From assembly GCA_009760855.2 (NCBI GenBank), contig WPIO01000024.1, positions 5,500,001-5,562,500 on the forward strand: 62,500 bases of DNA, written 5' to 3'. The notes beneath the pieces were generated by a model. It worked only from the letters and a program-made list of their open reading frames with translations. It was not told the origin of the DNA and ran no database searches. The stretch is from Cristatella mucedo (taxonomy: Eukaryota; Bryozoa; Phylactolaemata; Cristatellidae). Below, one piece after another: positions 23,721 through 34,739 of this stretch. The stretch's first letter is position 1. Every line of letters begins with the position of its first letter. The position numbers were made by a program, and so were the translations under genes.

Positions 23721-24796
23721 ATAATTGTTCTCGAACTCAAATAATTACCTGTGCTTATGCTCCTGCAGTTTGTGAAAAAGCTATCGGCCATAAATTGGCG
23801 TGGGATAAATAGCTGAAGTAGATTGCAAGAGGGATTAAGCAAAAATGAAGTAACGATGAAGTATTTGAAGAAAATTTGAATCAGGCTCGAGCCCAGAAAA
23901 AAGCGTCAACACTCGAACGATAGCAGTGTTTCCAGATTTTGAATTACATACATATCATTGTACTTTCTTCACAGCAAATGAAAAATGCCTAGAAAATAAT
24001 TACATCTTATGGCGCATTATGAATATTAATTATTATTAATATTAATTTTTTCTCACTAAAATAAGTTTCGCCAGCCCGCTTTCTGCCTCGACTAACGGGA
24101 CTAAAAAGCGATGCAGCTAAAACTTACTGCGAACATAAAGGCGAGTCTGAACTCTTTTGCTGACCTATTGACCTTAAGTCATCTATCCTCAGACATTTGA
24201 AGGGCACCATTTGGTTTTCTGTTTTTGGCTGGGTGCGACGGATGGCTCTGCTCAGCACAGCCCAGACTGGGATTCCATTCCAAGTGCTTTACTGCACCTG
24301 AGGCTGACTGTTCTCCTGCACAGCGGTCTCCACATCATTCGACGCTGCTCCTGCGAGCAGCTCATTTGGTACTAAATTCCTTGACCTTGACATCATTCTG
24401 ATACCTTTCTCAGTTATTCTTAGTTGCTTGAAGCGAATGCCCTTTATTAGCGACGACAGACGATAGAAAACTCTCGATTTACAGCACCGTGCGCTCAGTA
24501 TTTCTGCAACTTCCCGGTCTCACACGTGTTCCATAGAATTACATCTTAAGAATATTGAGTTCCTTGAGTGCAGGTGTGGAGCACATGATGCTACTGCTGT
24601 TTGTTTTACAAAGCTATGCCCAAACGTTGGTGGGTATTTGCAGAATGCTGACCTGCACAAGGGATCTCGCCTTGTCTGTGCAATCTGAGCTAAAGATGGC
24701 AGCCATTATTCGTTATCATGAGCCCCCTATGTCATCTGTATGGATAATAAAGTGCAGTCGATCTCTATTTGAATTTCTTCCTGCGGGAGGCAGGTA

Positions 24797-24872
24797 CGAT
24801 CATTATATCTATATATTATATATATATTACATATTATATATATATATATATTATATCTATATCTTATATCGT
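24797..24872. repeat. AT-rich (TA)n stretch
   Basis: Almost uninterrupted A/T dinucleotide sequence (TATATATTATATATA type) of about 75 bases in P450 intron 4. Confidence 0.9.
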
Positions 24873-25749
24873 ATCATTGGTACGATTCGCAGAAGTAACG
24901 AGGCTGAAGTACTGAAAGTACTGTTTCTGTCACTGAAAATGGCAAATAATTGCTCTCCTCGTCAAGCTCTCGTTTGCTCTAGTCTTCATTGTTGAGCTTG
25001 GCGGCCAGAAGTGCCTTCTTTTTTTGCTGCGTTCCGGGCCAACGCACCACCTGATTCATCTCGTCACCACGCGGTCGCATACCTGCCAAATAGCTTCCCG
25101 GTAGCAGTCAGAACGCTTTGAATTAACATCAGCCGAGGCGAAATGATGCTCTAAGATTCACTCTACGAGTCCGTCCTAGCGAATATAGTGACGTCCAGGC
25201 GGCAGGGTATCTGCTGGCTATCAACGATAGCGGTCCAAGCCGACGTCTCCAGGATGCAATTCACAAAAGTCTCATCAATTTGAACTGTTTTGGCGATTAC
25301 AATGTGACCCAGTCCAGTTGGCAAAAGGCTCGCTTTTGGCCTTTCGTAAAGTTCATAGCTAGGGAGTCTTCAGCATACCAGTAGGGAGGCGATAACGCTA
25401 TGCTCGGATATGGGATATGATCGGATATGAGCATAGCCCGCACTAAGTTTTTCATAGTACTGCGAATGTCCAAGAAACTTCAAAAGTGGAGGATGCAGTA
25501 GCTTTTAAGAGACTTCAAAGTGGGAAGTGCGCTATTTTAAATGAAGTTTAAGAGTGAAACAAACCTAGCGCTATTTTTCTTCTGTCAGAAATGGCTTATG
25601 AAAACACCACCATGAAAGGCATAGTTATTTTTGGGTGCATTAGCTCTTTGCGCTACGGTTTAATGTTTCACTCGAATACCTGCTAATCCTCATTAACAAG
25701 AGTTCACCACTACTAATTAGCTCTAGCCTTGGCAAAATTCGACCAAATG

Positions 25750-25915
25750 CTTGTAAGAGTAAGAGTAAGCTGCAAAGAGTAAGTAAGAGTAAGTAAGTAA
25801 GTAATTCCGTTGCATCAGCCTGTCACCAAGGCAGAAACTTTTTACTTGGAAAAAGGAAGAGTAAGAGTAAGAGTAAGAGTAAGAGAGTAAGCTGCTAGTA
25901 AGAGTAATGCTGCGC
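25750..25915. repeat. GTAAGA hexanucleotide repeat, two blocks
   Basis: Two runs of GTAAGA/GTAAG units (about 25752-25803 and 25858-25912) flank a short unique piece in P450 intron 4, close to exon 4. On the plus strand each unit looks like a splice donor, but the gene is on the other strand. Confidence 0.9.
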
Positions 25916-25997
25916 ATTGCCGCCAGCGCTTTTGATAAAAAATGCAAACATAATAATTGCAATTGTATATGCTGCTGCATGCCGACAGAAAACGTAC

Positions 25998-26134
25998 CTC
26001 CAGTGATAACGTCTATCGATGTTCCAATCAGATCATTATCATCCCAGAGAGGCTTATTACCAGGCTCGCCATCTTTTTTCTCCATGAGGAAGAGGTCGAG
26101 GGAGCCCCGTGGGTGAGACGCATTTTAGAGTCGC
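25998..26134 (-). pseudogene. P450 exon 4 (start of I-helix), frameshift
   Basis: Acceptor TTATTTGCAG|GCGACT, donor ACTGGAG|GTACGT. The downstream part reads LDLFLMEKKDGEPG and DDNDLIGTSIDVITGG, as expected just before and into the I-helix. Entry phase 1 puts the first part in a different frame (RDSKMRLTHGA), so one base appears lost near 26100. In the downstream frame, an in-frame TAA lies just after the acceptor. The lesion adjoins a GGGG run, so an assembly error is possible. Confidence 0.8.
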
Positions 26135-26297
26135 CTGCAAATAAACACGCACAGCGTAGATTTTAAGCGACGGAAAACGTAAAAAGATAGCACTGGGCGA
26201 TTTCCACCAGACGCGTCTCCCAAAGTGTGTGAGCTGCCCAAGACATAATGAAAAAAGCGAGCCACGCGGCTTCAGCGGCTTCGGCGGCCAAACTTAC

Positions 26298-26520
26298 GCG
26301 CGCCTCCTTCACTTTCCGCGCGAGGAAGTGCTTCGCGAAGAGCCTCGCCCTCTCTGAGCGCGGCCATGCCCTGACGGAATAGGCCGGTGAAGCGCAGCCA
26401 TGGATATATGCCTAGCTCCTTGCGAGGACTATTCCAGACCATGTTGGTAAGAATGGAATCGTTCATGTCCAAAACATTCTTGATAACAGGATCGTCGTAT
26501 GCGAATCGCTCACCGTACAG
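26298..26520 (-). pseudogene. P450 exon 3
   Basis: Acceptor AAATTGCAG|CTGTAC, donor GCGC|GTAAGT; 223 nt, phase 0 in and 1 out, frame open. Encodes LYGERFAYDDPVIKNVLDMN and ELGIYPWLRFTGLF, the typical F-helix/F-G loop region after NVI..(L)xGxRF. It is separated from exon 2 by a 7.9-kb intron full of repeats. Confidence 0.87.
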
Positions 26521-28324
26521 CTGCAATTTAGAAGAGCGTCGGAGAGAGTGTCGGTAGGCGCAGACGTTCAGCTGGTAGTAAAACGAGCGGAGTGATGCAT
26601 TTTTGGAATTCGACGGTAGCGTACTCCAAAGCTGCATAGCAAACCGTGTATCGATCAGTACATCGAAGATCCATCTCAAACAGCGTAGCGAGGCTGTATG
26701 ACATAGTTAGGAGATGAAGCGTCCGCTGACGACCTTTACTCGAGGGCTTGCATTTGCAAGACGTACGTGATAGACGTCTTTCTTTCCTTAGATGGTGTGG
26801 ATGTATAGAAACACTCCAACTATTTCATAATCTACATGTCTACATGTTTCCAACACTTCAGGCTTCCTCAGAAAACGACCAAAAAACCTTCAACAGTTTT
26901 AACGGTGGCCAACTTTATGTCGGTAGACTATTCAAGCCACACAGTCTCGTTTTAAGTCCCTACTGATAATCCGAGTATTGGATGATAAACATCCGGTCTT
27001 TCGTGAGTAGTTCGTAGTAACGCATTAGTCCAAAGCACGAATTTATTGTAAACAAATTCATTTTTACGTGAAATTACTTCATATTCTTAGCGTTAAAGTG
27101 CGCTAAAGTAGCGTTCAATTGAGTTCAAAGTGCGGTTAATAGGTCTCTTATTTAGCACTCCAAGAAATTAGAAACTATCTAGAAAAGAAGTGCTTTGCCG
27201 CTCATTCGTCGCTCGCGAATGATAAAATGCCAGTGATATGCAAAATAGTGAGCCGCGAATGATGCGGGGCGAAAAGAACACGCTAAGTCAGCAGAACGCT
27301 ATAGAGAACCTACAGAAAATCGTAGCAGCTACTGGTCAGTGAGACGTCTGACATCTGACCCCGCAGTAAGACTGAGTCGGACTGAAATCTTGACTGAATC
27401 GCGCCCACGTACTCACGTTAAGCACACCGGAGCAAGAATTGAGACAAGCTCACTGGTTCCGAGAGAAAGCCGACCAAAACGGATCCGTCATTAGCTGAGA
27501 TGTACTGCAAACAGTGTGAGATCGCTGTGGATATTGCCCATAGCCGAAAGGGAGTTCCCTGGCTTCCGGTGCGGACGTACGAGCTCGAGGCTCCATCAGC
27601 AAACGAATTCCGTTCAGTACGATGCACGGCAAGATGGATGAATGCCGAGGAGCGGGCGGTACAGCAGCATTCTGATGGAGCAATTGACGTCGGATAGGTG
27701 CGAGCTGGTGCGAGCGACTTTTAGACTGCAGAGAGGATCTTAAAGTTGATTCGAAACTTGCTTGTTAACCATTGAAGCTCACACTTTGTTTGCGATGCGG
27801 CATCTACGCCCGTCGACGACTGATCAGGCAAGCTGATGAGGTTTGCACCAGTCGCAGACTATTAAAGGCGCAGGCTAGGAGTCGCGCACAATGAGAATTC
27901 CTGTAATCTAGACGTGACTTCACAGAAGAGCCCGGAAAGTAGCAAGCCACTGTCACTAGGCGACCGTGTAGCGGGCAGTGCTCATTCAGTCCTTACAAAA
28001 AGCATAAGTTTTCTTAGTGGCCAACCTAAATAGAAGAATTTAAAAATTCAAGAGCTCAGTGAGCGCTCGACTATTCACAGATGCCGACAGACAGACGGCT
28101 ACGGAGTAATCTGAGTATTTTCACCGGCAAGCTAGCAAAACTGGAATTGAAGTTTGGAGTGACTCGCTGGCCAAATGTTTATTAGTGATGTGGATTTTGT
28201 ATTAGATGCGGGTCATTCGCGAATCCACTAGTCCGCTTCTCACGTGCTGAAGTTCATAGCCCTTTTTAAGTTGTCTCCATTCATTTTGAAGTGCCTATAG
28301 ACCGGGCGCAGGGCAATTACACTG

Positions 28325-28998
28325 GCTTTAGCTGGGATTAAAGGCAATATAATCTTATCATTTTATCAGGTTTAGCTGGGATTAAAGGCAACGTAATCTT
28401 ATCACTTTATCAGGTTTAGCTGGGATTAAAGGCAACGTAATCTTATCATTTTATCAGGTTTAGTTGGGATTAAAGGCAAAGTAATCTTATCATTTTATCA
28501 GGTTTAGCAGGGATTAAAGGCAACGTAATCTTATCATTTTATCAGGTTTAGCTGGGATTAAAGGCCATGTAATCTTATCATTTTATCAGGTTTAGATGGG
28601 ATTAAAGGCCATGTAATCTTATCATTTTATCAGTTTTAGCTGGGATTAAAGGCAACGTAATCTTATCATTTTATCAGGTTTAGCTGGGATTAAAGGCAAC
28701 GTAATCTTATCATTTTATCAGGTTTAGCTGGGATTAAAGGCAAAGTAATCTTATCATTTTATCAGGTTTAGCTGGGATTAAAGGCAACGTAATCTTATCA
28801 TTTTATCAGGTTTAGCTGGGATTAAGGGCCATGTAATTTTATCAGGTTTAGCTGGAATTAAAGGCCATGTAATCTTATCATTTTATCAGGTTTAGATGGG
28901 ATTAAAGGCAATGTAATCTTATCATTTTATCAGGTTTAGCTGGGATTAAAGGCAACGTAATCTTATCATTTTATCAGGTTTAGCTGGGATTAAAGGCC
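28325..28998. repeat. 44-bp tandem satellite, 15 full copies and one partial
   Basis: Repeat starts (GGTTTAGCTGGGATTAAAGG) occur every 44 bases from 28325 to 28977. One unit (28809-28844) is 36 bases because CTTATCAT is lost. Units differ mainly at GGCAACG, GGCAAAG and GGCCATG. It lies in P450 intron 2. Confidence 0.97.
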
Positions 28999-30014
28999 AG
29001 CTCCTCGTCCGTAAGATTTACAGACGGAGGCTTCGATAGAGGTGCCCAATGTATCGTCAGTAGAGTGAGATTACTCTATCTCCAGTAAAAAAAAGACTGC
29101 GGAATAGCGGCCGAGAAATAATGAACGTGTTTCACCCGGCAGAGTGAACCCACGGCAGTGAGAAGCTGGCGTTTGCTTGCCGCCCTACACTCCAGCCTGA
29201 GACATAAGGTTCATCAAACATGTACAGCTATTTTTGGTGGTTGGTATTATTCCGCGACCAATGAAGGGAACGAGATGGCTACCTCAAATTTTTAATTTTT
29301 TATCATGCCTAATACAGCTGGAATATCTTTTTGGAAGGCCCGCACTATGAAAGTGAGCTTGCTCTGAATTTTTGGCAGCCACTAATTACGCACATAAGCT
29401 ATAGAATCCCGCACAGTGTGACTACCGCTAGCTAAGAAAGAAAACTAAGAAAACTCTTTGAAAACTGCTCGCTTCTGCGGTGCGTTGACAGTAATTTCCA
29501 TTTTCGTTTAGCGAATAGACACCGTAGAGGTATTGATAGCTTGCGTTCTATAGACTTACCGTAAGCAATCGCTAAAACCAGTCTGGACAAAGTACGGTCG
29601 CACATTCAAACCGCCGAGAAATAACCGCACTTTCACAAACTATAAAGAAGCATTTTTTCAGGAAAATTCCGAGGTAGGATCCAGACTGCCAAATACTACC
29701 GGCCGCTACCTATAGAAGCTATACTGCCGAAGATAAGCTTGCGGCACGCGTCTGTCTGCTTGGTCGGGCGGACAACAGCTCGCCGGCGGCGGCCGACCGC
29801 CTAGAAATAGGCGCCTCCGAAAGGTCGTGCCCCGGGCTGCAAGCTGATCGCTGCTGTCTCTTTCGCCGGCCGGCGGTTCCCGCGACGTGCCGCCTCACGT
29901 GACTATTCAAACGTCTCACGCTGCACGCGCAATCTCGTGCTGCACGAGATGAGAGGCTCGAGGCAGCGCCGCCTGGGAGTCTCGCTCTCGGTCTGACACG
30001 TGCCGACGCTGGAC

Positions 30015-30860
30015 AATGATAATAATAATAATAATAATAATTCACTTGATAAAGCGCCCTCGGAGAACTTAATCTCTCTCTCTCTCTAGGCGCTTTACAT
30101 TTGCTGTAAAGTGAAATGCAATTGAATGGTAAGTAAAATCATGCTTGAAAAACAAACGAAATGAATAATATGGATAGGGGTGACATGTACAGGGTCAGCA
30201 TGCAAATGTGGTTAGTGGCAGCATGCACAGTGTCAGCACGCATAAGCACATCGAGGACGAATCACAGGGACCCACTAAATGCTGTCCTAAATAGGTGTGT
30301 TTTTAGGTTCCTTTTAAATGTGGTCAGGTCAGGGGATGTTCTGACGCAGGTCGGGAGGGAGTTCCAGGCTTTGGGAGCATATGAACTAAATGCACGGTCT
30401 CCAAAGGATTTAAGGTTTGTACGAGGTATTTGCAGACTGTTGGATTCCGAAAAGCGGGTGGTATGATGCTCGGCCTGATGGGGTAGTATATCTGACAGAT
30501 AGGCTGGAGCCATAGAATGAAGGGACCTAAAAGTGAGCGACAAAACCTTAAAGTCAATCCGCTGCTTGACTGGTAGCCAGTGCAGGTCGGCGAGAAGTGG
30601 AGTAACGTGGCAACTGCGACGCTCACGACAGACAGGTCTAGCTGCCGAGTTTTGCACCAGCTGCAATCGCCTGATCGCACATGCTGGTAGGCCAGTAAGC
30701 AGTGAGTTGCAGAAGTCGAGACGGGATGTCACGAATGCATGGACCAACTTAGATGTGGTATCTTTATCTAAACAAGCCCGAATTTTAGCAATGTTATGAA
30801 GCTGAAAATAGGTGGATTTGTCTGTGGAGCTGATATGGTCGTCTAACGAGACAATTTTAT
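30015..30860 (-). mobile_element. CR1/L2-like LINE, 5'-truncated, well preserved
   Basis: (AAT)n tail, complete 3' UTR and an open minus-strand frame of 161 codons at the ORF end: LVHAFVTSRLDFCNSLL, HWLPVKQRIDFKVLSLTF, SLHSMAPAYLSDILPHQ, then FSGSL and stop at 30262. Truncated at 30851. In P450 intron 2, same orientation as the gene. Confidence 0.92.
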
Positions 30861-32924
30861 GTAGCGGGCGCCAGCCGCGAGGGTGGTACGGTCACGTGTG
30901 AGTATGTTGCTTCCGTTCAGCAGAAGGGTTTGCAGCCAGGCTGCCTCGAGGCCTGTCTCGAGTGGTTCCTACTGCTAGAGGCAGCCTTCACCTTCACGAG
31001 AGGCCTCAGTTAGCAGCCAGCGGCAGATAGTCTGTCGTTCAGGGTACGTGGCCATCCTCGGCTTGCATTGCTTTGCCGGCATTACGCGAGCGTTCCTCTC
31101 CCCACAAGCGTTCTCGGCGCCTGCTCTGGCAGACGTTTACACGCATGCTGCAGCTCCGGCTAGCTACGACCGCGGTCCGAGTGCTGGCCAATAATCGGCA
31201 GCCGATACGCCGTCCGAGGCGACGGCCGAAGTGCGACAAGGCGATTCGCTGTCGCTCATTCAGTGTGGCGTAGCGTAGCGGCAGACCGGATCTTTAGGCC
31301 GATGCCGGAACGCGAGAACTCGGGATTCCAGCTGAAGGGGAGATTCGTCGCACGTTTCCCGCCTGTGAATTGCTCGTATTCGCCGGGTCTCAGCACTGTC
31401 AAGAGGAGGCCGCCAACGTTGACTGCTTCAGCTTCCGGTCAATGAGAAGCTGCTGGGCTGGCTGCTCAGCCGGCATCGTGAGCGGCAATATGGCTGCCCA
31501 GCAGCAGCAGCAGCAGCTCTTCGGCGCGTACGCGCCTCTAACCCCTCGCCTGGATGTTAGTGAAGCCGTCGTCTGCCAGGGCGCACCATAGGGCCTGGGC
31601 CGCACCGATGGCTACGATTGAGAAAGCATGCCAATTCCTGACGAACGGTGTGCTTCCTTTGCGGCAAATGAAACGTGCCAAGAAAGAGATTAGGTTCTTT
31701 GAGGACCATGCTAAAGCAATAATAATACTATTATTGTTACCATTAGTATCATTAAGGGACGTTAGCGAGCCGTAGGCGTCTCTCTCCTTGGTCCCTCGGC
31801 TAAGTGGCCCACGCTAGACTACCTGTCTCTCGAACCGACGATGCCAGAATTGCTGCTCCCGCGGAGCCCGGAGCTGCACTTCTGTGCAGAGACGAATGCT
31901 GCCTACCTTGGCATTGACCTTGGCACTCGCCATCCCACTTGCCTCCCCCGCTTCGAACTGGGCGAGGGCAATGTGCGCGGGAGAGTGGATAGCATCAGCA
32001 GCATGCCCGGGCCGGACCGGCTGCCGGACCGGCTGCCGGTGCTACTCGGGTGCTGGCGTCCCTGTCGAAGACGAGCGGTGCTCGCCGTCTCTCTTCAGCC
32101 GAGCGCTCAGCCTCTACGCCAGCTGGGGGCCGGGACGGCCGCGGGAAGTCCCTGCATGGGCAGGTGCCTGCTCAATTCTGCACTGTAGCTTGAAGCGAGC
32201 GGGAGCCCAGCCAACTTAAAATCGATGTAATGGCACTCACAAGGCCCGAGACTTTGGACGTGCTGCGGTGGCGATGTGCTCGATCCGACATCTGTTTTCC
32301 GCCTGTGAAAATTTCTCAGCTGTGATCAGTAACAGGTGATAGGTGCTTGGGTGCCCGCCATTGCAGCACGGCCGGGCAACTTTTCCCCTGAACTCGCCTC
32401 TACATGACCGTTTAAAGTTTGGCGGTCCGCCCGCCGTGCCGACAGAGCTAGCAGACAAAGAAAAGGTCACATGGGCCCCATTGGACGATGCCAATCTTCA
32501 GAGCCAGGCATAACTCGGCCGTGAACTGTCGGCTCGATGCCCTGCCTGATCAAGATGTGCTGATTCGAGAGATTATTCACTGCGACCTGAACGTCACACG
32601 TCATACAACACTTTAGTGTTCAAGGTCTTTGGTCATTGAAAAACTACCAATTAACACAAGTTTCGTATTCGCCACAATAATTGCTGCTGGGCGGGCACGT
32701 CCCAGTGGTCTACCGAGCACAATTTTGAGTAGATTGCCGATCTCTTACAATTTATATACTGGCTACAACAAGGTCATTCACTGTTTAAAACATTTAAAAT
32801 TTGCTAATCCAAAAACGTAGGCTCCTTGTCTTGATTTGCTGAAATAAAAAAATGAGAGGTTTTGGGAATCAGCCGTTGAGACTTGCAAGATATCCACGAT
32901 TGGCTGCTTAATATTAAAAAAATA
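30861..32924. other. GC-rich intronic block, unexplained
   Basis: Within P450 intron 2, about 30860-32530 is clearly GC- and CpG-richer than its flanks, with a CAG run at 31500-31517 and several frames open on both strands. It begins exactly where the LINE at 30015 stops, with TGTAGCGGGCGCC. No domain is recognised; it could be an old retroelement body or LTR. Confidence 0.4.
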
Positions 32925-33078
32925 TAAATATAAAATATAATTCATTTGTATAACACCGTAGGAGAACTTAATCTCTATTCAGGCGCTTCAAGTATGCCTC
33001 GTGGCTTGAGCCCACGACCTCAGCCAGAACTTGGTCGGGGCGAGCACCTTAACCTCTGGACTAAACCAGCTTGGCACG
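32925..33078 (-). mobile_element. tRNA-derived SINE with LINE-like tail
   Basis: On the minus strand: GGTTTAGTCCAGAGGTTAAG (box A region), GAGGTCGTGGGCTCAAGCC (box B), then AAGCGCCTGAATAGAGATTA and AGTTCTCC...ATACAAATGAATTA. The tail matches the LINE 3' end (AAGCGCCTAGAGAGAGATTA, AGTTCTCT...ATCAAGTGAATTA). Confidence 0.8.
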
Positions 33079-33224
33079 TGTGTATTTTATTTTCCCATAT
33101 TTCAATTTCGTATTGAAACTGGTAGTGAGCAGTTTCGAGGGTTCGTGTGAAAAATCCAGCTGTTAGGTAACTATTCCAATTCCTTTAATTTGAAAAGTTA
33201 GTCCGAGGTTAATTGAAAGTAGTG

Positions 33225-33570
33225 GGGTGAGCGGCAGCTCACTGCACCCGGACCTCGTCGTCGACGATTGGAAAAGCGCAATCATTATAAACATGGCGAT
33301 CCCGGTCGACAGCGTCGAGGATGCCTTGGTGAAAGACGCAGACCGAAAGATCACGAAATATTGCAGGCATAGTGAGTGACTTCCGGTCCTAAGGTCGCTC
33401 GTCGGCGTCTGTCCTACTGTTCGTCGTAGGAGAACTCGGGTCTTGGTACCCGGGTAATGAGCGGTGCCTTGATGCCCTTGTCATTAAAGCTGAGTACCGG
33501 CGGCTCTTCCGGAAACTATGCGTAAGCGACACGGCGTGCGGCAGCACCAAGGTGTGGGCCCGGTTCTCCG
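33225..33570 (+). mobile_element. Fragment of R2-like non-LTR retrotransposon (restriction-like endonuclease end)
   Basis: Plus strand from 33242: LHPDLVVDDWKSAIIINMAI followed by PVDSVEDALVKDADRKITKY, which fits the PD..D...(I/V)DVAxP...KxxKY block of the C-terminal nuclease domain. After a TGA and a frame change it continues LGSWYPGNERCLDALVI, then EYRRLFRKLCVSDT, again a family block. Only this end is present; no RT motifs are found nearby. Confidence 0.68.
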
Positions 33571-33879
33571 TGGAGGGAAACGACGGTGCTGTCGTTTGGC
33601 ACGGCAATGCTCAGCCCGCGGGGGAGGACGGGCAAGACCTGCTCTTGTTTCTTATCGATATTCTAGAATAATATATATTGTTTCAATCATTCCAAAATAA
33701 CCATTACTCTGATCTAATGGTTTTGCCAACGCGGAAGGTTTGTCTCGACAGGATGAGGGAGCATTTAAGTATTGCAGCGTGTCCACCTAAACTAAGGTAT
33801 GTAGATCTTAGCTATCGGAATTTAAAACTGCGTACCAACATCTGGATACCAAGCTCGACCGCCGGCTAATCGGAGGTTT

Positions 33880-33980
33880 GTAATAATAATAATAATACTT
33901 CCGATATAGCCCCTCTGAGAGAACTCAATCTCTTTTTCGGCGCTTTACATTGACTGCAAATGAAGCGCATCGATGGAATG
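33880..33980 (-). mobile_element. LINE 3'-tail fragment
   Basis: TAATAATAAT run, then GAGAGAACTCAATCTCTTTT and GGCGCTTTACATTG: the terminal 100 bases of the LINE family, in P450 intron 2, about 430 bases from exon 2. Confidence 0.75.
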
Positions 33981-34408
33981 GCTAGCCGGGTAGCGTCCTT
34001 AATAAGCAACAGGAATCTGCATCTGCGGCATGCAGCCAGCCTTCGCGGTGGTGAGCGATGCAGCATGCTGAGGCTGAGGTGCTACGTCATCGATTTGATA
34101 TTGGTAGGATTAACAGCGGGAGTGGCCAGCAAGCAAGTTGGGGCACTGAGGGGGGAGCGAATGGCGCTGGCGCTGAGGTCTTCGGCCAGTGCAAACGTAA
34201 AGCTTTAGCGTCGACCTTAGCTCTCGGGACTTTAAAAGCTTTTTCTCGAGGCAGATGTGAGCACCGAGATTGATTTCGTTCTGTTTTTTCGATACTGCGG
34301 CCCGTCGCCGCGGAGCTCAGTCAACACTTGCCCCTCCCTTCGCTACGGCATGATCGCCAGGCTAACTAGTTTTCAACACGATGCAAGCAGGCGATGGTCG
34401 TCGCTTAC

Positions 34409-34609
34409 CGCAGTCGCCATTACGTTGCTGATGAAAGGCAGCTTGGTGCTGTGAGCGTCGAACGGCGCCCCTCCTTTTCTGGCGATATTGTCGATAAACT
34501 CGGCCATTTCATCATTGAGGATATTCTATAGCTGTCCCAGGCACTTTCCGTGCGTCGCTAGTGCCGAGTACAGCCGCTTTTGCTTCTCAACAGTGGCCTT
34601 CGTGTAGCT
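34409..34609 (-). pseudogene. P450 exon 2, in-frame TAG
   Basis: Acceptor TGTCCTTGCAG|AGCTAC, donor ACTGCG|GTAAGC; 201 nt, phase 0 to 0. Encodes EKQKRLYSALATHGKCLGQL, then TAG (34526-34528), then NILNDEMAEFIDNI and LPFISNVMATA. This matches the segment around helix C to helix E in microsomal P450s. The intron before it is only 130 bp and includes a CAG run. Confidence 0.83.
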
Positions 34610-34739
34610 CTGCAAGGACAGCAGGCAGCGGCCCGAGATGACGCGCGACTGCTGCTGCTGCTGCTACTACTGCTTCAGAGCCGCGTTCGACCTGTGCCGA
34701 TCGACTCGAGGTGAGCCGCCAGCGATCCAAGCTGCTCAC

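Noticed and set aside
31841-32219. GC-rich overlapping frames of 111-115 codons
   Set aside because: Two plus-strand frames overlap in full and neither shows a recognisable domain; expected in CpG-rich DNA with few stops.
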